The notes: a model not told the origin generated them from the letters alone. Numbered from the stretch's first letter, positions 1 through 12,512 are shown. The stretch: 64,000 nt of DNA from Tenodera sinensis (GCA_030765045.1 CM060969.1:56128716-56192715), one strand, 5' to 3'. Numbers and translations are program-made.

Positions 1-278
1 ATGCAAAAGTACCGAAACATCTCATCCGTGATAATACGAACATGATTATCCTCTTTAGGCAAGATAATTTAAACCTGAAGCATATATATGATGATTATGT
101 GAACACTGACATGTCTTACACTGAATTTAAAGAATTGTGCAAAAATGTCTGGGAGAGTACCTCAGAAGGAAGACCATTTGTATTGTTAGTTCCCGAATTC
201 CCTATAAACGAAGGACGATATAGGAATGGATTTGATGTATATATTAAAGTGCAAAAGAAAGAAAATGATCAGTTGTAG
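1..278 (+). CDS. Maverick/Polinton packaging ATPase, C-terminal part (runs off the left edge)
   Basis: The frame is open from base 3 to the stop at 276-278; the ATG at 42 is internal, because the coding frame continues leftward out of the window. The visible about 91 residues contain IRDN, then a phenylalanine-rich strand, then a D-M-S-x-x-E-F-K-x-L-C block and a final GRYRNGFD block. From family knowledge this pattern belongs to the C-terminus of the FtsK/HerA-like (A32-type) ATPase that drives genome packaging in Maverick/Polinton and adintovirus-like elements. The Walker A and B motifs would lie upstream and cannot be checked. The next ORF starts only 6 bases after the stop, a virus-like compact arrangement. 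No frameshift is seen in the visible part. The identification rests on remembered sequence patterns, not on a search. Confidence 0.7.
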   Translation, partial: AKVPKHLIRDNTNMIILFRQDNLNLKHIYDDYVNTDMSYTEFKELCKNVWESTSEGRPFVLLVPEFPINEGRYRNGFDVYIKVQKKENDQL

Positions 279-284
279 TTAAAG

Positions 285-1355
285 ATGAGTATTGATCGGT
301 TTGGATCACACAGGAGTGCACCACTTAAAAGATCGCTTTACCAATTCATTATAACCAGAGATGGAAAAGGAAACTACCAATTCCGTAACAAAAGATTGTG
401 CATTGTTCAGGACCCTGAGGAAGATAACGATGCGACCACTAAGCGATATGTTGATTCCCTTACGGCTTCTACTGAAAATCGACTGCAAGAATTCACCGAA
501 AAGGCGGCACATCAACGCATGGGCGAGCTCCAAAATACACTTAGGAACCATATCCAGGGATCGCTAGACAAACAGCATGATAATCTTATGAACTATTTAA
601 ACAAAAATACTCTTAAACGAGATAATAGAAACAATATCATACTGGATACAATAAGAATGAAGTCATTACTACCGCCGCAGGAGGATCATGATGTGGCGAA
701 TAAGAAGTATGTAATAGACTACATTAACTCAAGAACGCCTCCGATCGATTCAAATGGCAACGTTTCCTTTCAACAAAGAAGACTCAGAGAAATAGCAGAT
801 CCTATCGAAGATAGTGATGCAGCAACCAAAAGGTTTGTTAAAATAAAACAAAATGAAGCACAGCAAGATTTAAATACGAGACTGCAAGCTATTGGATATG
901 ATATTTCTGAAATAATAGGAAAACACACAGAAAATATTACAAACCGACAGAGTTCCATGGATAAATACCTGACCACAACTATGAATAATGTTAATACTCT
1001 TAAAGCACAGGTTAATGTCATAAATGCTATGCTAGAGCAAATGAAAGGGCAGCTCATTATTACACTGCAGACGAAACCTTACAGGAGTCCTTCGTTAAGG
1101 TATATGTTAACATCAGGACTAGAATACTACAAGTCGCCTGTAAACGGAAATGTGATTTCCTGCTCTATGATATCATCGCCGCAACCGAATACAAGATCGG
1201 GAACAATGTTTGCAATAAACGAGCAAGTAGTTGAAAGTTACCCTGCTCCGATTAAGATGGGTGATATACTAACCTTCACTTCTCCAGTTAATCGAGCAAA
1301 GGATGGTCATATTCTAAATATTGAATTAAAAGTTTCATATAACCTGACACCCTGA
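285..1355 (+). CDS. Fibre-like structural protein with three phage-tail-fibre-type repeats
   Basis: This is an intact 356-residue ORF. Three repeats of about 32 residues occur at roughly 26-57, 113-145 and 155-186. Each begins with an Asp/Asn-rich turn (DGKGN, DNRNN, DSNGN), followed by a short strand, an R-L/M block, then P-x-E-D-x-D-x-A-x-K-K/R-Y/F-V. That signature resembles the 'P..xxDAatKxYV' repeats of phage tail-fibre and adhesin proteins. Residues 58-110 and 188-258 look helical and coiled-coil prone. The last about 95 residues (260-356) are beta-rich with no long helix and end in L-K-V-S-Y-N-L-T-P, as expected of a trimeric head or knob. Its place between the packaging ATPase and the integrase ORF cluster suggests a virion attachment or spike protein of the Maverick-like element. 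The function is inferred; no homologue is named with certainty. Confidence 0.55.
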   Translation: MSIDRFGSHRSAPLKRSLYQFIITRDGKGNYQFRNKRLCIVQDPEEDNDATTKRYVDSLTASTENRLQEFTEKAAHQRMGELQNTLRNHIQGSLDKQHDNLMNYLNKNTLKRDNRNNIILDTIRMKSLLPPQEDHDVANKKYVIDYINSRTPPIDSNGNVSFQQRRLREIADPIEDSDAATKRFVKIKQNEAQQDLNTRLQAIGYDISEIIGKHTENITNRQSSMDKYLTTTMNNVNTLKAQVNVINAMLEQMKGQLIITLQTKPYRSPSLRYMLTSGLEYYKSPVNGNVISCSMISSPQPNTRSGTMFAINEQVVESYPAPIKMGDILTFTSPVNRAKDGHILNIELKVSYNLTP

Positions 1356-1409
1356 GAATAAAAAAACCTTATATATTGACCTCAAAACATGTTTTAGTGT
1401 CATTTTAAG

Positions 1410-2204
1410 ATGGATAGCGAGAGTATAAGACTTAAAGAATCTCTAGCCAAGCATGCTAGGGCTATAAGAGAAAAGCTACGTGTACTAAAAGGACAACAGC
1501 TTGAGACCCAGAGAGTAATGAGTGAAGCTCTACAACCAGTAACAGAACCTCTACACGATATCCTGGAAATACAGGAGAAAAAGAATACTAGCCCTACTTC
1601 ATACAGAAAGGAAATTCATAAAAAGAAGAACTATGACAATAATGATCAGAAGGATGAGAAAATCTTAAGCTACCTACAGAAAGTTTGAAAGAATGACAAG
1701 AGCGAAATAGATACTGTATATGGGGTAAGATACGAAGATGGAAGCTATATGCTAGGAAACAAAATTATTGACTTTATTAACGATAAAGTTCGAGTAGGAG
1801 AAGAAATGTATGATGCCACACCTGGATTGAGTGACCTCCTCTTTAAGAAGATACCTGAAATGCATGACTATACAGAAGAGGATCTTGTTACATACAGCAA
1901 AATACTGAAAGCATCGCAGGTTCATCGTAGAAACTACAGCAGGAATGGTCAACTGAGATCGGGCAATTCCTATAAGTATAAAAACGTTATACGCCCTTTA
2001 GTGAAGAACCACAAGGGCTTAGGCTTGCAGTGGAAAGAACATCGACCTGACACGAGGCAAGACTACATCTACTGGAACGACCCCAATGATCTAGTGAATC
2101 GTTTAAGACTTCTCGTTGCATCCAGAGACGCTGGCAACAACAACCACACTCAAGAAATTAAAGAGATTATTCAAGAGTTGAAATCAGCGAGAATCATAGC
2201 ATGA
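1410..2204 (+). pseudogene. Conserved Maverick-associated ORF, split by one in-frame TGA
   Basis: Two ORFs (1410-1688, 92 aa; 1749-2204, 151 aa) lie in the same frame, separated only by a TGA at 1686-1688 with open codons on both sides. They therefore read as one protein of about 264 residues with one nonsense codon. The N-terminal part is charged and helical. After the stop come a Y-G-V-R-Y-E-D-G block, an A/G-T-P-G-L-x-x-L-L-F-K-K motif and a Y-T-E-E-D-L-x-x-Y block. I associate this arrangement with a conserved, uncharacterised protein of Maverick/Polinton-like elements in insects. The TGA overlaps the next gene's ATG (2201-2204). The stop may be a recent mutation, since flanking ORFs are intact, or a sequencing error; readthrough is possible but unsupported. 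Confidence 0.6.
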
Positions 2205-3124
2205 CAACTGCGAAGGAAAGTATAGCAAGAGAGCTTCATGCCCCTGCGCGAAGAAACTTCTTACGGCGAAAGATTATCAGCAAAGGACTTAATGATTTGG
2301 TGCAAATTGATCTGGTTGAAATGTTACCCTATGCAAAAGTTAACAAGAACTTCAAATACATCTTAATAGCCATTAACTTCTACTCTAAGATGGCTTATGC
2401 AAGGCCTTTAAAAGACAAGTCCGCTATTCAGGTTACAAAGGCTATGGAAAATATATTACAAGAAATGGAAATACCACCCAAGAACATCCAGAGTGATAAT
2501 GGGAAAGAATTTAATAATACGTTATTTAACAATTTAATGACCAGGTATAATATTAACCACTACAGCACCTATAGCAATTTAAAGGCTGCAGCAGTTGAAC
2601 GACTAATTCGAACGTTAAAGAATATTATGTATCGTGAGTTTTTAGTTCAAGGTTCATACAAATGGCTAAATCTTTTGCCTAGGATTATCACAAAATACAA
2701 TGATACATTTCATTCTACTATCAAGATGAAGCCTCGTGAAATAAAAAATAATGATCTTCTTTTAACGGTATACAACTACAATCAAGCCCGAAGAGAAAAC
2801 AGAGCTGCAAAGAAGTTTAATGCTGGCGATTTTGTTAGGATATCTAAACTTAAACCCCATTTTGAAAAGGGATTTAATTCTAACTGGTCTGTTGAAGTCT
2901 TTCAAGTTGCTCAAGTAAAACGTTCCAGGCCTGCTACATACACATTAAAGGACAAGGATGGCGAGGAGATAAAGGGAGCCTTTTACGGACATGAGCTAAA
3001 ACAGACAAACTATCCTGATACTTATTTAATAGAAAAATTGTTACGTAAACGAGGAAAAAGAGTTCTGGTAAAGTGGTATGGTTTTGCAGATCCCGAGTGG
3101 ATTAATAAAGAGGATTTGTTGTAA
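2201..3124 (+). CDS. Maverick/Polinton retroviral-type integrase with C-terminal chromodomain
   Basis: This intact 307-residue protein has an RNase H-fold integrase core: D37 (in the QIDLVEM strand), D99 (in QSDNGKEF) and E133 (in K-A-A-A-V-E-R), with 33 residues between the second Asp and the Glu, as usual for this family. The KxK/RTLK helix follows. Residues about 205-265 form an SH3-like strand region, and the last about 35 residues (YLIEKLL...VKWYGFADPEW) match a chromodomain with its aromatic and W-x-x-E/D elements. The N-terminal HHCC zinc domain is not obvious. The enzyme would integrate element DNA into host chromosomes, and the chromodomain may guide it to histone marks. The ATG overlaps the previous TGA, suggesting coupled or polycistronic expression. 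A convergent polymerase lies 251 bases downstream. Confidence 0.85.
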   Translation: MTTAKESIARELHAPARRNFLRRKIISKGLNDLVQIDLVEMLPYAKVNKNFKYILIAINFYSKMAYARPLKDKSAIQVTKAMENILQEMEIPPKNIQSDNGKEFNNTLFNNLMTRYNINHYSTYSNLKAAAVERLIRTLKNIMYREFLVQGSYKWLNLLPRIITKYNDTFHSTIKMKPREIKNNDLLLTVYNYNQARRENRAAKKFNAGDFVRISKLKPHFEKGFNSNWSVEVFQVAQVKRSRPATYTLKDKDGEEIKGAFYGHELKQTNYPDTYLIEKLLRKRGKRVLVKWYGFADPEWINKEDLL

Positions 3125-3375
3125 TGTAGGTAATAATGGTTAATAAAAATATATTTTCTAAGTGTACACCAAACGAGTTTTATTTACAAACACTCCATTT
3201 GTAATGTATACAAAAAAAAGGATTAAAATATATTTACAATAAACACAAAAACACTTATATAAGTAAGCAGGAAAAATACTTTGTATACCTTTTGATAATA
3301 TAGAACACTGTTTACAATAAAGAATATTTACACTATACAGTTTTTACACTATATACAATATATACAAGGAAAGTA
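3125..3375. terminator. Convergent 3' ends with AATAAA signals on both strands
   Basis: This AT-rich gap lies between the integrase (+) and polymerase B (-). A plus-strand AATAAA lies at 3142-3147, just after the integrase stop. A minus-strand AATAAA (TTTATT read on plus at 3179-3184) serves the polymerase. Further AATAAA hexamers occur near 3240 and 3318. Transcripts of the two genes may overlap at their 3' ends. No ORF is seen. Confidence 0.45.
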
Positions 3376-6300
3376 CTAATAATTACCGGGTTTAAGGGAA
3401 TAATGACCCCAGGCGAGGGTTTCGTAAGATCCTTCCACCATCTTCCTCTTGTCATCCCCTCCCTTCAAGGCCAATTTATTCATTTGAATTGTTGAAATTT
3501 TGTGGTTTTTACTCTGAAAGGTGTTTTGTTTGGTATAATATTTTAAGGCAGCATCTCTTAAGCAATCAAAATACTTCTCAAAGCTCAATGATTCAATACC
3601 TGCCCTGGTGATGCCCTTTGCTTTCTTTACTACCTGTCCAGAATATCTGTAGGCATATAATTTCGACTTCACTCCTACAAATTCCTCCATAACCATGCCA
3701 CCCAATTCATCTTTGAACAAGCCAATCTTCTTCTTGTTGGCTTGCTTAATACCATACTCATTATCTTTTGGATAGTTGGAAGTGTCGAAATATTGGGTGT
3801 TATCTTTAATGAATTTATAGATGTCTGTGCTCGTTTCAAAAATAAATGAATCTGTATCCATATAATTTAAAACCAGATCCTTTAAATTAGGCTTCATGAT
3901 ATTATAAAAAAAATCGTACATTATAAATTTTGAAAGGTCCAAAATTGCATGACCTATATAGATTGGCTTATTCATTTGCACTTCCTCTCTAGCCAGCTCA
4001 ATACCTACTAGATTTTCCTCAAAGATTATCGACCTGAGATACGTGTTTCGGGTTGTTAATCTTCTTGCTTGCTCCCACCTTGTTACAATTTTGAAGTCTG
4101 TATATTTACGCACATTTTCTATAAATTTGCCATATACGGCATTGTTCATTTTTTTCCACAAATTTTGCCCGAATTTGGATTTCTCTTGGGCTCTCTTCTC
4201 AGTATTTAGGTTAATGTAGGTCTTTAACCAGTTAGACTGATCGTACGAAACCACCCTGTGAATATGTCCCACAGTTAGGCCTTGTTCTATGCACTGCTGC
4301 AGAACCCTGTGGTGCAAGACATATTTGCTTTTATCTTCTAGCGTTGCTAGCAGTTTCTTGTATTGCCCGTTTGGTGGTATCGCACTTTGAGGGCAGAAAG
4401 GAAGCTCATTATGGGCGTCATGGATATGGGGCGGGTATTGAATGTCCGCTTCAATTACGTATCCTGTTCCGGAATTTTCGGGGATTTTAGCGAAGTCGAT
4501 AGCGTTGATGTCTTCTCGCTCCAACCATTTAAGGTTACCATAGGGTATCATTTTTCCCATGGCACACCCATATAAATTATTCAAATCAATATATGACAGG
4601 TACTTTACAGGGTCTTGCTTATTAAATTTCGGCATGTACCTATGATTGGCCTTGGAATAACCTTTAACCACAGTGCACAGCCCACCTCTTATCCCAGATT
4701 CAAAGAATTCCAGCATGCTCTTGTCATGGATTAAAGAGAGTCTCGCCTTAGTTGACTTCAACATGGCGTCGAAAGCAAGTCCTGGTAATGTATAAAACCA
4801 CGCTGGGTCAAGGTTATACATTTCCAGCAAGAGATCTCGGAACTTCTGAAAAATATCTGCCAAGAGTAGAGTATCCGTCTTTAGATACAAATCACTGTAT
4901 TCTCCTAGATTCTGGATGTTAAAGGCTTCCCAGACTTTTTGAGCGTGCCTGTAATCATTATCGGAGATGGTCTCATTCCGTAACGTGCTATAGAAAGCCT
5001 CCTTTGGTGGTAGTTTAGTTTCCTTCAAGACACTCAATGATGTAACGTATTCATAAGGGAAGACTCCCTTGCAGGTCAGAAGCTTAAAATGCTCCGCAAC
5101 AGGATATTCAGCTCTCGTGATTTTAAAGTCATCCTCCAGCAGCATATCGGCCAGGCTGCATAGCTTGTCATCGAGAAATCTGAAACTATCCAGAAACCTG
5201 AACCGAATGTTTCTGTAGCTTTTGGTAAACGCCAAATACCTTTCTGCTGATTGTGCGATGCATGAAATAGGTTTATCATCATATGCCAGGTGCCTTATCA
5301 GGAAATGGCTGTCATAATTTGATAGGCAATGGAAAAAGATAGGTATGAAGTCAGGGACCTTTCGATTTAAATTACACTTAATATGACTAGCCCCTAGAAA
5401 AGCACCAGTCACATGGTCATGGTCACGAGCCTTCTTTTCACCCATCGCAAAACCCCTAAGACATATGTGGCACTCAGAGGCATTATTAAAACTCTCCTCG
5501 TCTTCAGGACTCAGCCGCATAGGAATAATTCTCGAATACACATCAATGACTTCATCAGCAACTAATTTCAATTGCTTGACGAAGTCATCAATGGCATTAG
5601 GACCTCTAAACAGAAAGAATTTCGATAATGACTCATCATGTCTACATACCACCTTTAAGGCTATTGACATTGCATCATGCTCATGAATAGCTCGGGTCCA
5701 ACTGGTACTGCCGGAGGGCTCGCAAGAGTGAACCTTTGCCAGAACAGATTCAATGTCCGCATAAACAACAAAGGGCACAGGAATACTTTTGGAAAATGCT
5801 TTAAATTCAATGAACTCATCCTGTTGAGGCATCTTAAGTACTTGACACTTACTGCACCTAAGTTTATGTGTCTTCAGAAGCTTCTCGTTGGTAAATCTCC
5901 TCATGCATGCTTCGCAGACCCATATTCTGTTCTTGGATTTCGTAGTCTGTGCTCTTATTAACCTGGATATGTTTCTAATGAGACAGTAGTGGGACTTTGC
6001 CCCATTTTCAATATATAACAGGTTAATATGTTGCTCTTTTCTCACTGCTGTTTGGTATAGAGGTATAATGTTTTCATTTTCCTCTATACCAAACACGGAA
6101 ATGGATACTCCAGTGTTCTGCTTTTCAAAGTGTTCAATTTGATGCAAAGACACCGGAAAATCAATACCTTGATAATCGAACGCCTTAAACAGCATTTCAG
6201 AGGGATATGAACTTGTTCTATATGGGTGAGCCTTAGCAGGGTATTTCGTAGCTAACAGACACCATGCAAAGCAGCATTCGTCTGAATTCCTTATGTTAAC

Positions 6301-6784
6301 CACAGCTTTCTTTCTCTGGATTTTCTTAGGCAGTGCTATGTATGACGCTGCTTTCAGCGAATCATAAAAGCAGGAGCTAATCACCAAGGCATGTACGGCA
6401 AACAAAGATTTTGATGACGCTCCTCCCTCAAATTTAGAAACGTTTTCTAAAATATCCCCCGTTATTGAAGCAAATATCTCATCAAGATTGGCTGATGCAA
6501 GGATAAGCTTGGTCTTTGAATTAAAGAATGATGAAGCTAGATTCTCCTGATCAGGTTTATGGATTAAATATGAAAGTTCCAGGGAGCAGCTCATTTTTAA
6601 ACCAGAGCTGTTTCTACTCAGGATATCTTTCATCTCTTTAATAACAAGGTCCTTACACTCGTTCAGAAACAGACTGGGGTCAAGTATTTCTAATGTATTC
6701 TGGATACTACTATTAAAAATACGTCCCTTGAATGCAGATTCAATAACTTTACATTCTAACGCCCGGCAATCATTAGCACTAACC

Positions 6785-8500
<1,716 letters not shown>

Positions 8501-8621
8501 TTTCAATTAGATGGTATATTCGACTTGTAGCAAAGGTAAAATTATTCAGCCTTTTTCCTTCAGGACGATGAACACACCTATTCCCACAATCAATTTCTCC
8601 ACATTTTAGACTTTGTTTCAT

Positions 8622-8629
8622 CTTTTATA
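8622..8629 (-). promoter_or_regulatory. TATA box upstream of the five-exon gene / polymerase
   Basis: On the minus strand the octamer TATAAAAG lies about 125 bases upstream of the ATG at 8500, which would put transcription start near 8595 and give a 5' UTR of about 100 bases. Further upstream, near 8668-8679, is TGCGCATGCG, close to the NRF-1 palindrome. The ATG context is GAAAATGT. All of this is inference from motifs. Confidence 0.45.
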
Positions 8630-8639
8630 CTACTTCAGT

Positions 8640-9639
8640 TGTGGGGCGTGATTAAATTCAAGCAAAGTGCGCATGCGTAGTATGCTACAATGTATTTCTC
8701 TAAGGGATTGAGTGGGGTGAACTTACCTCTAGGCTATAGAAAACCTGTTCGAACCTGAACGCATGTTTTCTCTAAGACTATTCCCGTCAGTGAAACGTAC
8801 GGCCAGCGTAAACAATATATTGCCCCAATAGAGTCTCTTAATAAATGTAGGTCAGCCTTGAGTGATAGTAAACAAATATAGTAATGCTTCACCCGTGAGG
8901 CTTCTAATACTGTAATGCATGAGTGTTGAAGAAGTTGCCTAATGTATAGGGGTTCCCTGTACCCCTTGCGAGTTGCCGATCTAAATACATTGCTTCAACG
9001 CTGGTTAAAAGCTTTCCGCTGTATTTCGTAGTTTGTTATGATGTTCAGACGAAATTACCTCGCTTGCAACCTTCACTGACAGCCTTAGGCTATGGAGCGA
9101 GCATAACAAGCGAACTCTATTTAGCCGAGACATATTGTCAACACCCTCAATGTCATAAGTGTCTGCACTTTGCTACTTTTAAACGTATTATGCAAAGCAT
9201 AATTTCAGTTTAAAGCCATAAAATTTTAAACTTGAATAGCATAGTCTTAGTACATTAATAGGTAAATTAGTGATATCCGGCTCTCACGCTAGAGTTAATT
9301 AGGGTGTACACAACAGGTTATTTTAGCATCCAGTTAATTCATAATAATGTTATATGTAATAGTTTTATACATACAACTAAACGCTTCATAACATACCGCC
9401 TCCCGTTTGCATACACGTAATTTATCAAACATTACATTACCTAATTTATCTTCGTTATTTAAAATTTAATCACATTTTGCCTCAATAATCAAACACAGAC
9501 GCCTACAAACAGAAATTCTAAGTTATTAGATGCGAAAGCATATGCAATCTATAAGCCGAAAACATTCCTTGTGAACGGCTTCGCGTCTTTAAAGTCAATC
9601 CCTACGATAATTGTTATATCTTGGTTTCAAACCGCTATT
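8640..9639. other. Unannotated AT-rich interval
   Basis: No convincing ORF, splice chain or recognisable repeat was found here. It may include the terminal part of the Maverick-like element, but I could not locate a terminal inverted repeat. Confidence 0.5.
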
Positions 9640-9830
9640 ATTTGGCTTCCCGTAGCGCAGTTAGTTGCGTGCTTGTCTCTAGTGCGTAAAATCGAGTTCG
9701 ATCCCTGTACCATAAGGGGATTTTTCCCCCTCGCTGGGAGGTCTGGCATGGTCCCGCACTCAACTGGACGCCTATCCCGTCTCATCCTCCTGTACTACAC
9801 CCGCCAATGACGCCTGTGGTGCAAAGAGGC
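9640..9830 (+). mobile_element. tRNA-derived SINE, family D
   Basis: A tRNA-like head has an A-box-like GTAGCGCAGTTAGTTGCG and a B box GAGTTCGATCC. It is followed by a GGGATTTTT...CTCGCTGGGAGGT body also seen at 19545. Its tail (CCTCCTGTACTACACCCGCCAATGA) is the sequence that is tandemly amplified immediately downstream. Confidence 0.65.
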
Positions 9831-10895
9831 GGGCACCGCAGCAGCTGGGAAGAAAAAAGGCGGGGAACGCAGCGGCTGCAAGGAAAAGCTTATCCCTTCC
9901 CACCTTCCAGTACTGCACCCCTCCAATAACACCCGTAGTGAAAGGAGGTGGGTGACGCAGCGGCTGGGAGTAAAGGAGGTGGGCACCGCAGCAGCTGGGA
10001 GGAAAGAAGGCGGGGGACGCAGCGGCTGTAAGGCAGCACTAATCCCTTCCCACCTTCCAGTACTCCACCCGTCCAATAACGTCCGTAGGGGAAGGAGGCG
10101 GGGCTGCAGCGGCTGGGAGAAAACCCTGATCCCTTCCCACCCTCCAGTACTACAACCCTCCAATAACACCCGTAGTGGAAGGAGGTGGGTGACGCAGCGG
10201 CTGGGAGGAAAGGAGGTGGGCACCGCAGCAGCTGGGAGGAAAGAAGGCGGGGGACGCAGCGGCTGTAAGGCAGCACTAATCCCTTCCCACCTTCCAGTAC
10301 TCCACCCGTCCAATAACGCCCGTAGGTAAAGGAGGCGGGGCTGCAGTGGCTGGGAGTAAACCCTGATCCCTTCCCACCCTCCAGTACTACAACCCTCCAA
10401 TAACACCCGTAGTTGAAGGAGGTGGGTGACGCAGCGACTGGGAGGAAAGGAGGTGGGCACCGCAGCAGCTGGGAGGAAAGAAGGCGGGGGACGCAGCGGC
10501 TGTAAGGCAGCACTAATCCCTTCCCACCTTCCAGTACTCCACCCGTCCAATAACGCCCGTAGGTAAAGGAGGCGGGGCTGCAGCGGCTGGGAGTAAACCC
10601 TGATCCCTTCCCACCCTCCAGTACTACAACCCTCCAATAACGCCCGTAGTGGAAGGAGGTGGGTGACGCAGCGGCTGGGAGGAAAGGAGGTGGGCACCGC
10701 AGCAGCTGGGAGGAAAGAAGGCGGGGGACGCAGCGGCTGTAAGGCAGCACTAATCCCTTCCCACCTTCCAGTACTCCACCCGTCAAATAACGCCCGTAGG
10801 GAAAGGAGGCGGGGCTGCAGCGGCTGGGAGTAAACCCTGATCCCTTCCCACCCTCCGGGACTGAACCCCTTTAATAACGCCTGTAGTGGAAGGAG
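9806..10895. repeat. 238-bp higher-order tandem satellite
   Basis: The block GGAGGTGGGTGACGCAGC recurs near 9944, 10181, 10419 and 10656, giving a period of about 238 bp and about 4.5 copies. Each unit is made of three diverged subunits of about 80 bp, each built from GC-rich CGCAGCGGCTGGGAG, then CCCTTCCCACC.TCCAGTACT, then CCAATAACGCCCGTAG. The long ORFs on both strands are repeat artefacts. The monomer matches the tail of SINE family D. Confidence 0.9.
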
Positions 10896-10959
10896 CGGGG
10901 GCGCAAGTCTTCACCCCCTCCTCCTTTGGCATTCAGAAACCCGTAATGGACACCTGGGT

Positions 10960-11222
10960 GGGCGCGGCTTCTTGTGGCGGCAAAGCCGACAAAGACAAAG
11001 GGGTGTCAAAACACATGTTTACATATGTAAACACATGTTAACATCATGTAAACAAATTTTTTTGGCCTAGAACTCCCTTTTATATCTTGTGGCGGCAAAG
11101 CCGACAAAGACAAAGAAGTGTCAAAACATATGTTTACATATGTAAACATATGTTAACACATGTTAACACATGTTAACACATGTTAACACATGTTTTTGGC
11201 CTAGAACCCCCTTTTATACCCT
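10960..11222. repeat. Tandem duplication with palindromic ACATGTTAAC repeats
   Basis: Two direct copies of about 115 bp begin with CTTGTGGCGGCAAAGCCGAC (about 10970 and 11090) and end in TTTTGGCCTAGAAC.CCCTTTTATA. Each contains the palindrome TTTACATATGTAAA, and the second copy also carries four or more 10-bp units ACATGTTAAC, themselves built around GTTAAC. No ORF is present. Confidence 0.9.
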
Positions 11223-11758
11223 ACTGATATAACCTATCAAATGGTATTTATATGCCGTATTGCAATTAATAACCTCTTAAAAGAAACATGTAGCATGAAT
11301 ACATACATTAGCGTCCATCGGCATGGCCTACAAGATTCTCATATTGATGCTCCAATCTTTTAACCTGGAGTGTCTGCTGGTAATTTATAATTTCGTTCAA
11401 TACAAAATTTGTCAAAGTGATTAAAACATATTTCCTGTTGTATTCTGTGTTCTGAGATTTCCCTCTTTGAATTATTTAATCTATTTTAGCATTAGCATTA
11501 GATGCAAGAGTGAGTCATTTTTTTACATTTCAATCTAGAGGCTCTGTTGCGTCAAATTACGTAAGCTGTTGCGCATCTGTAGGGCAGTGCAGCTAAATTC
11601 TCTAACCTCCTCATAACATAAGAAAAGCAGATGAAAATTAAAATTCAGAGGAGGTGACTGAAATTTGATAGGTTCTCACTGGTTGAAAATTGTCATTGTT
11701 ATGCACATGATTTGTTGATTTCAACCACGTCATGAATAACTGAAATAGTCTGTAGTAC
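11223..11758. other. Unannotated interval
   Basis: AT-rich sequence with no recognised gene or repeat. Confidence 0.5.
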
Positions 11759-12512
11759 TACGTACAGAGAGCAGAGGAAGTAATTCGCCCAAAATGTCTA
11801 TGTGGAGATTTCACTGAATATACATATTTTGAGGCGTACTGAACCTTCCCCTACCCCAAAAAAGCATTTTTACTAAAATATCTGTTTGTGTATATATGAG
11901 TGATGGCTGTGTGTGTGTGTGTGTCTGCGTGTGTGTGTGCGTGTGCGCGCGCGCGCGCGCGCCGGCGTGTAAACAACATAATCCAAGTTTGGTACTTATT
12001 TTAGGTAATATCGGAATTTTGCATGACAAATATTTCAAAACAAATCTGCCACCCTGAAGTACCCTTTATACATAAAATTTTACGAAATATTTGAAATGTG
12101 TGAAAATTTTGGTTAGAATACCTACCATAGATACTCGCATGAGAAATAGAGTGTATATCTTTTATTTTCCGGGAGTACTCCCTGATGTCCCATTCATTCA
12201 GAATGCCTGTTGTATAACTGATAAACACTCAAACAATGTGGTTGTGAATAAGGTGCACAATTAGTACAATGTACATTCTTTATGTAGTTAACCATTTTGG
12301 AGATATTTTTGTCTTGTTTGTTTGAATTCTCGGTTATACTTTTCTCAGTAAGAAAATGATATTCGTTTACTCCTTTGGTCATGGAAAGACAACAGAGATT
12401 CAAAGACATTACATAGCGACCCAGTATTAAGAGGGTAAACTATCATTAAGGCTATTGTATTCCCCTATTTCCTTATAGCTACAGAGAAATATACAATAAA
12501 ACAATTAATGTA
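11759..12512 (-). mobile_element. MITE-like family M, truncated copy (reverse)
   Basis: It is read as the reverse of the family best seen at 34965-35735. It has the GTAGTA..GCAGAGGAAGTA end, the TTTGAGG..GTACTGAA and AAAAAAGCATTTTTA blocks, a (GT)n(GC)n tract at 11909-11961, and at the far side the CTATTGTATTCCCCTATTTCC block. The terminal AGTAGAGAAAGTCATGTGAG segment is missing. It is non-coding. Confidence 0.7.

Noticed and set aside
9795..10786. Two overlapping 300-codon ORFs on the minus strand and one on the plus strand
   Set aside because: All are produced by the 238-bp GC-rich tandem repeat; there is no start context, splice signal or domain.
10960..11222. CRISPR-like array (regular palindromic repeats)
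   Set aside because: Units are directly adjacent without unique spacers, and the context is eukaryotic.
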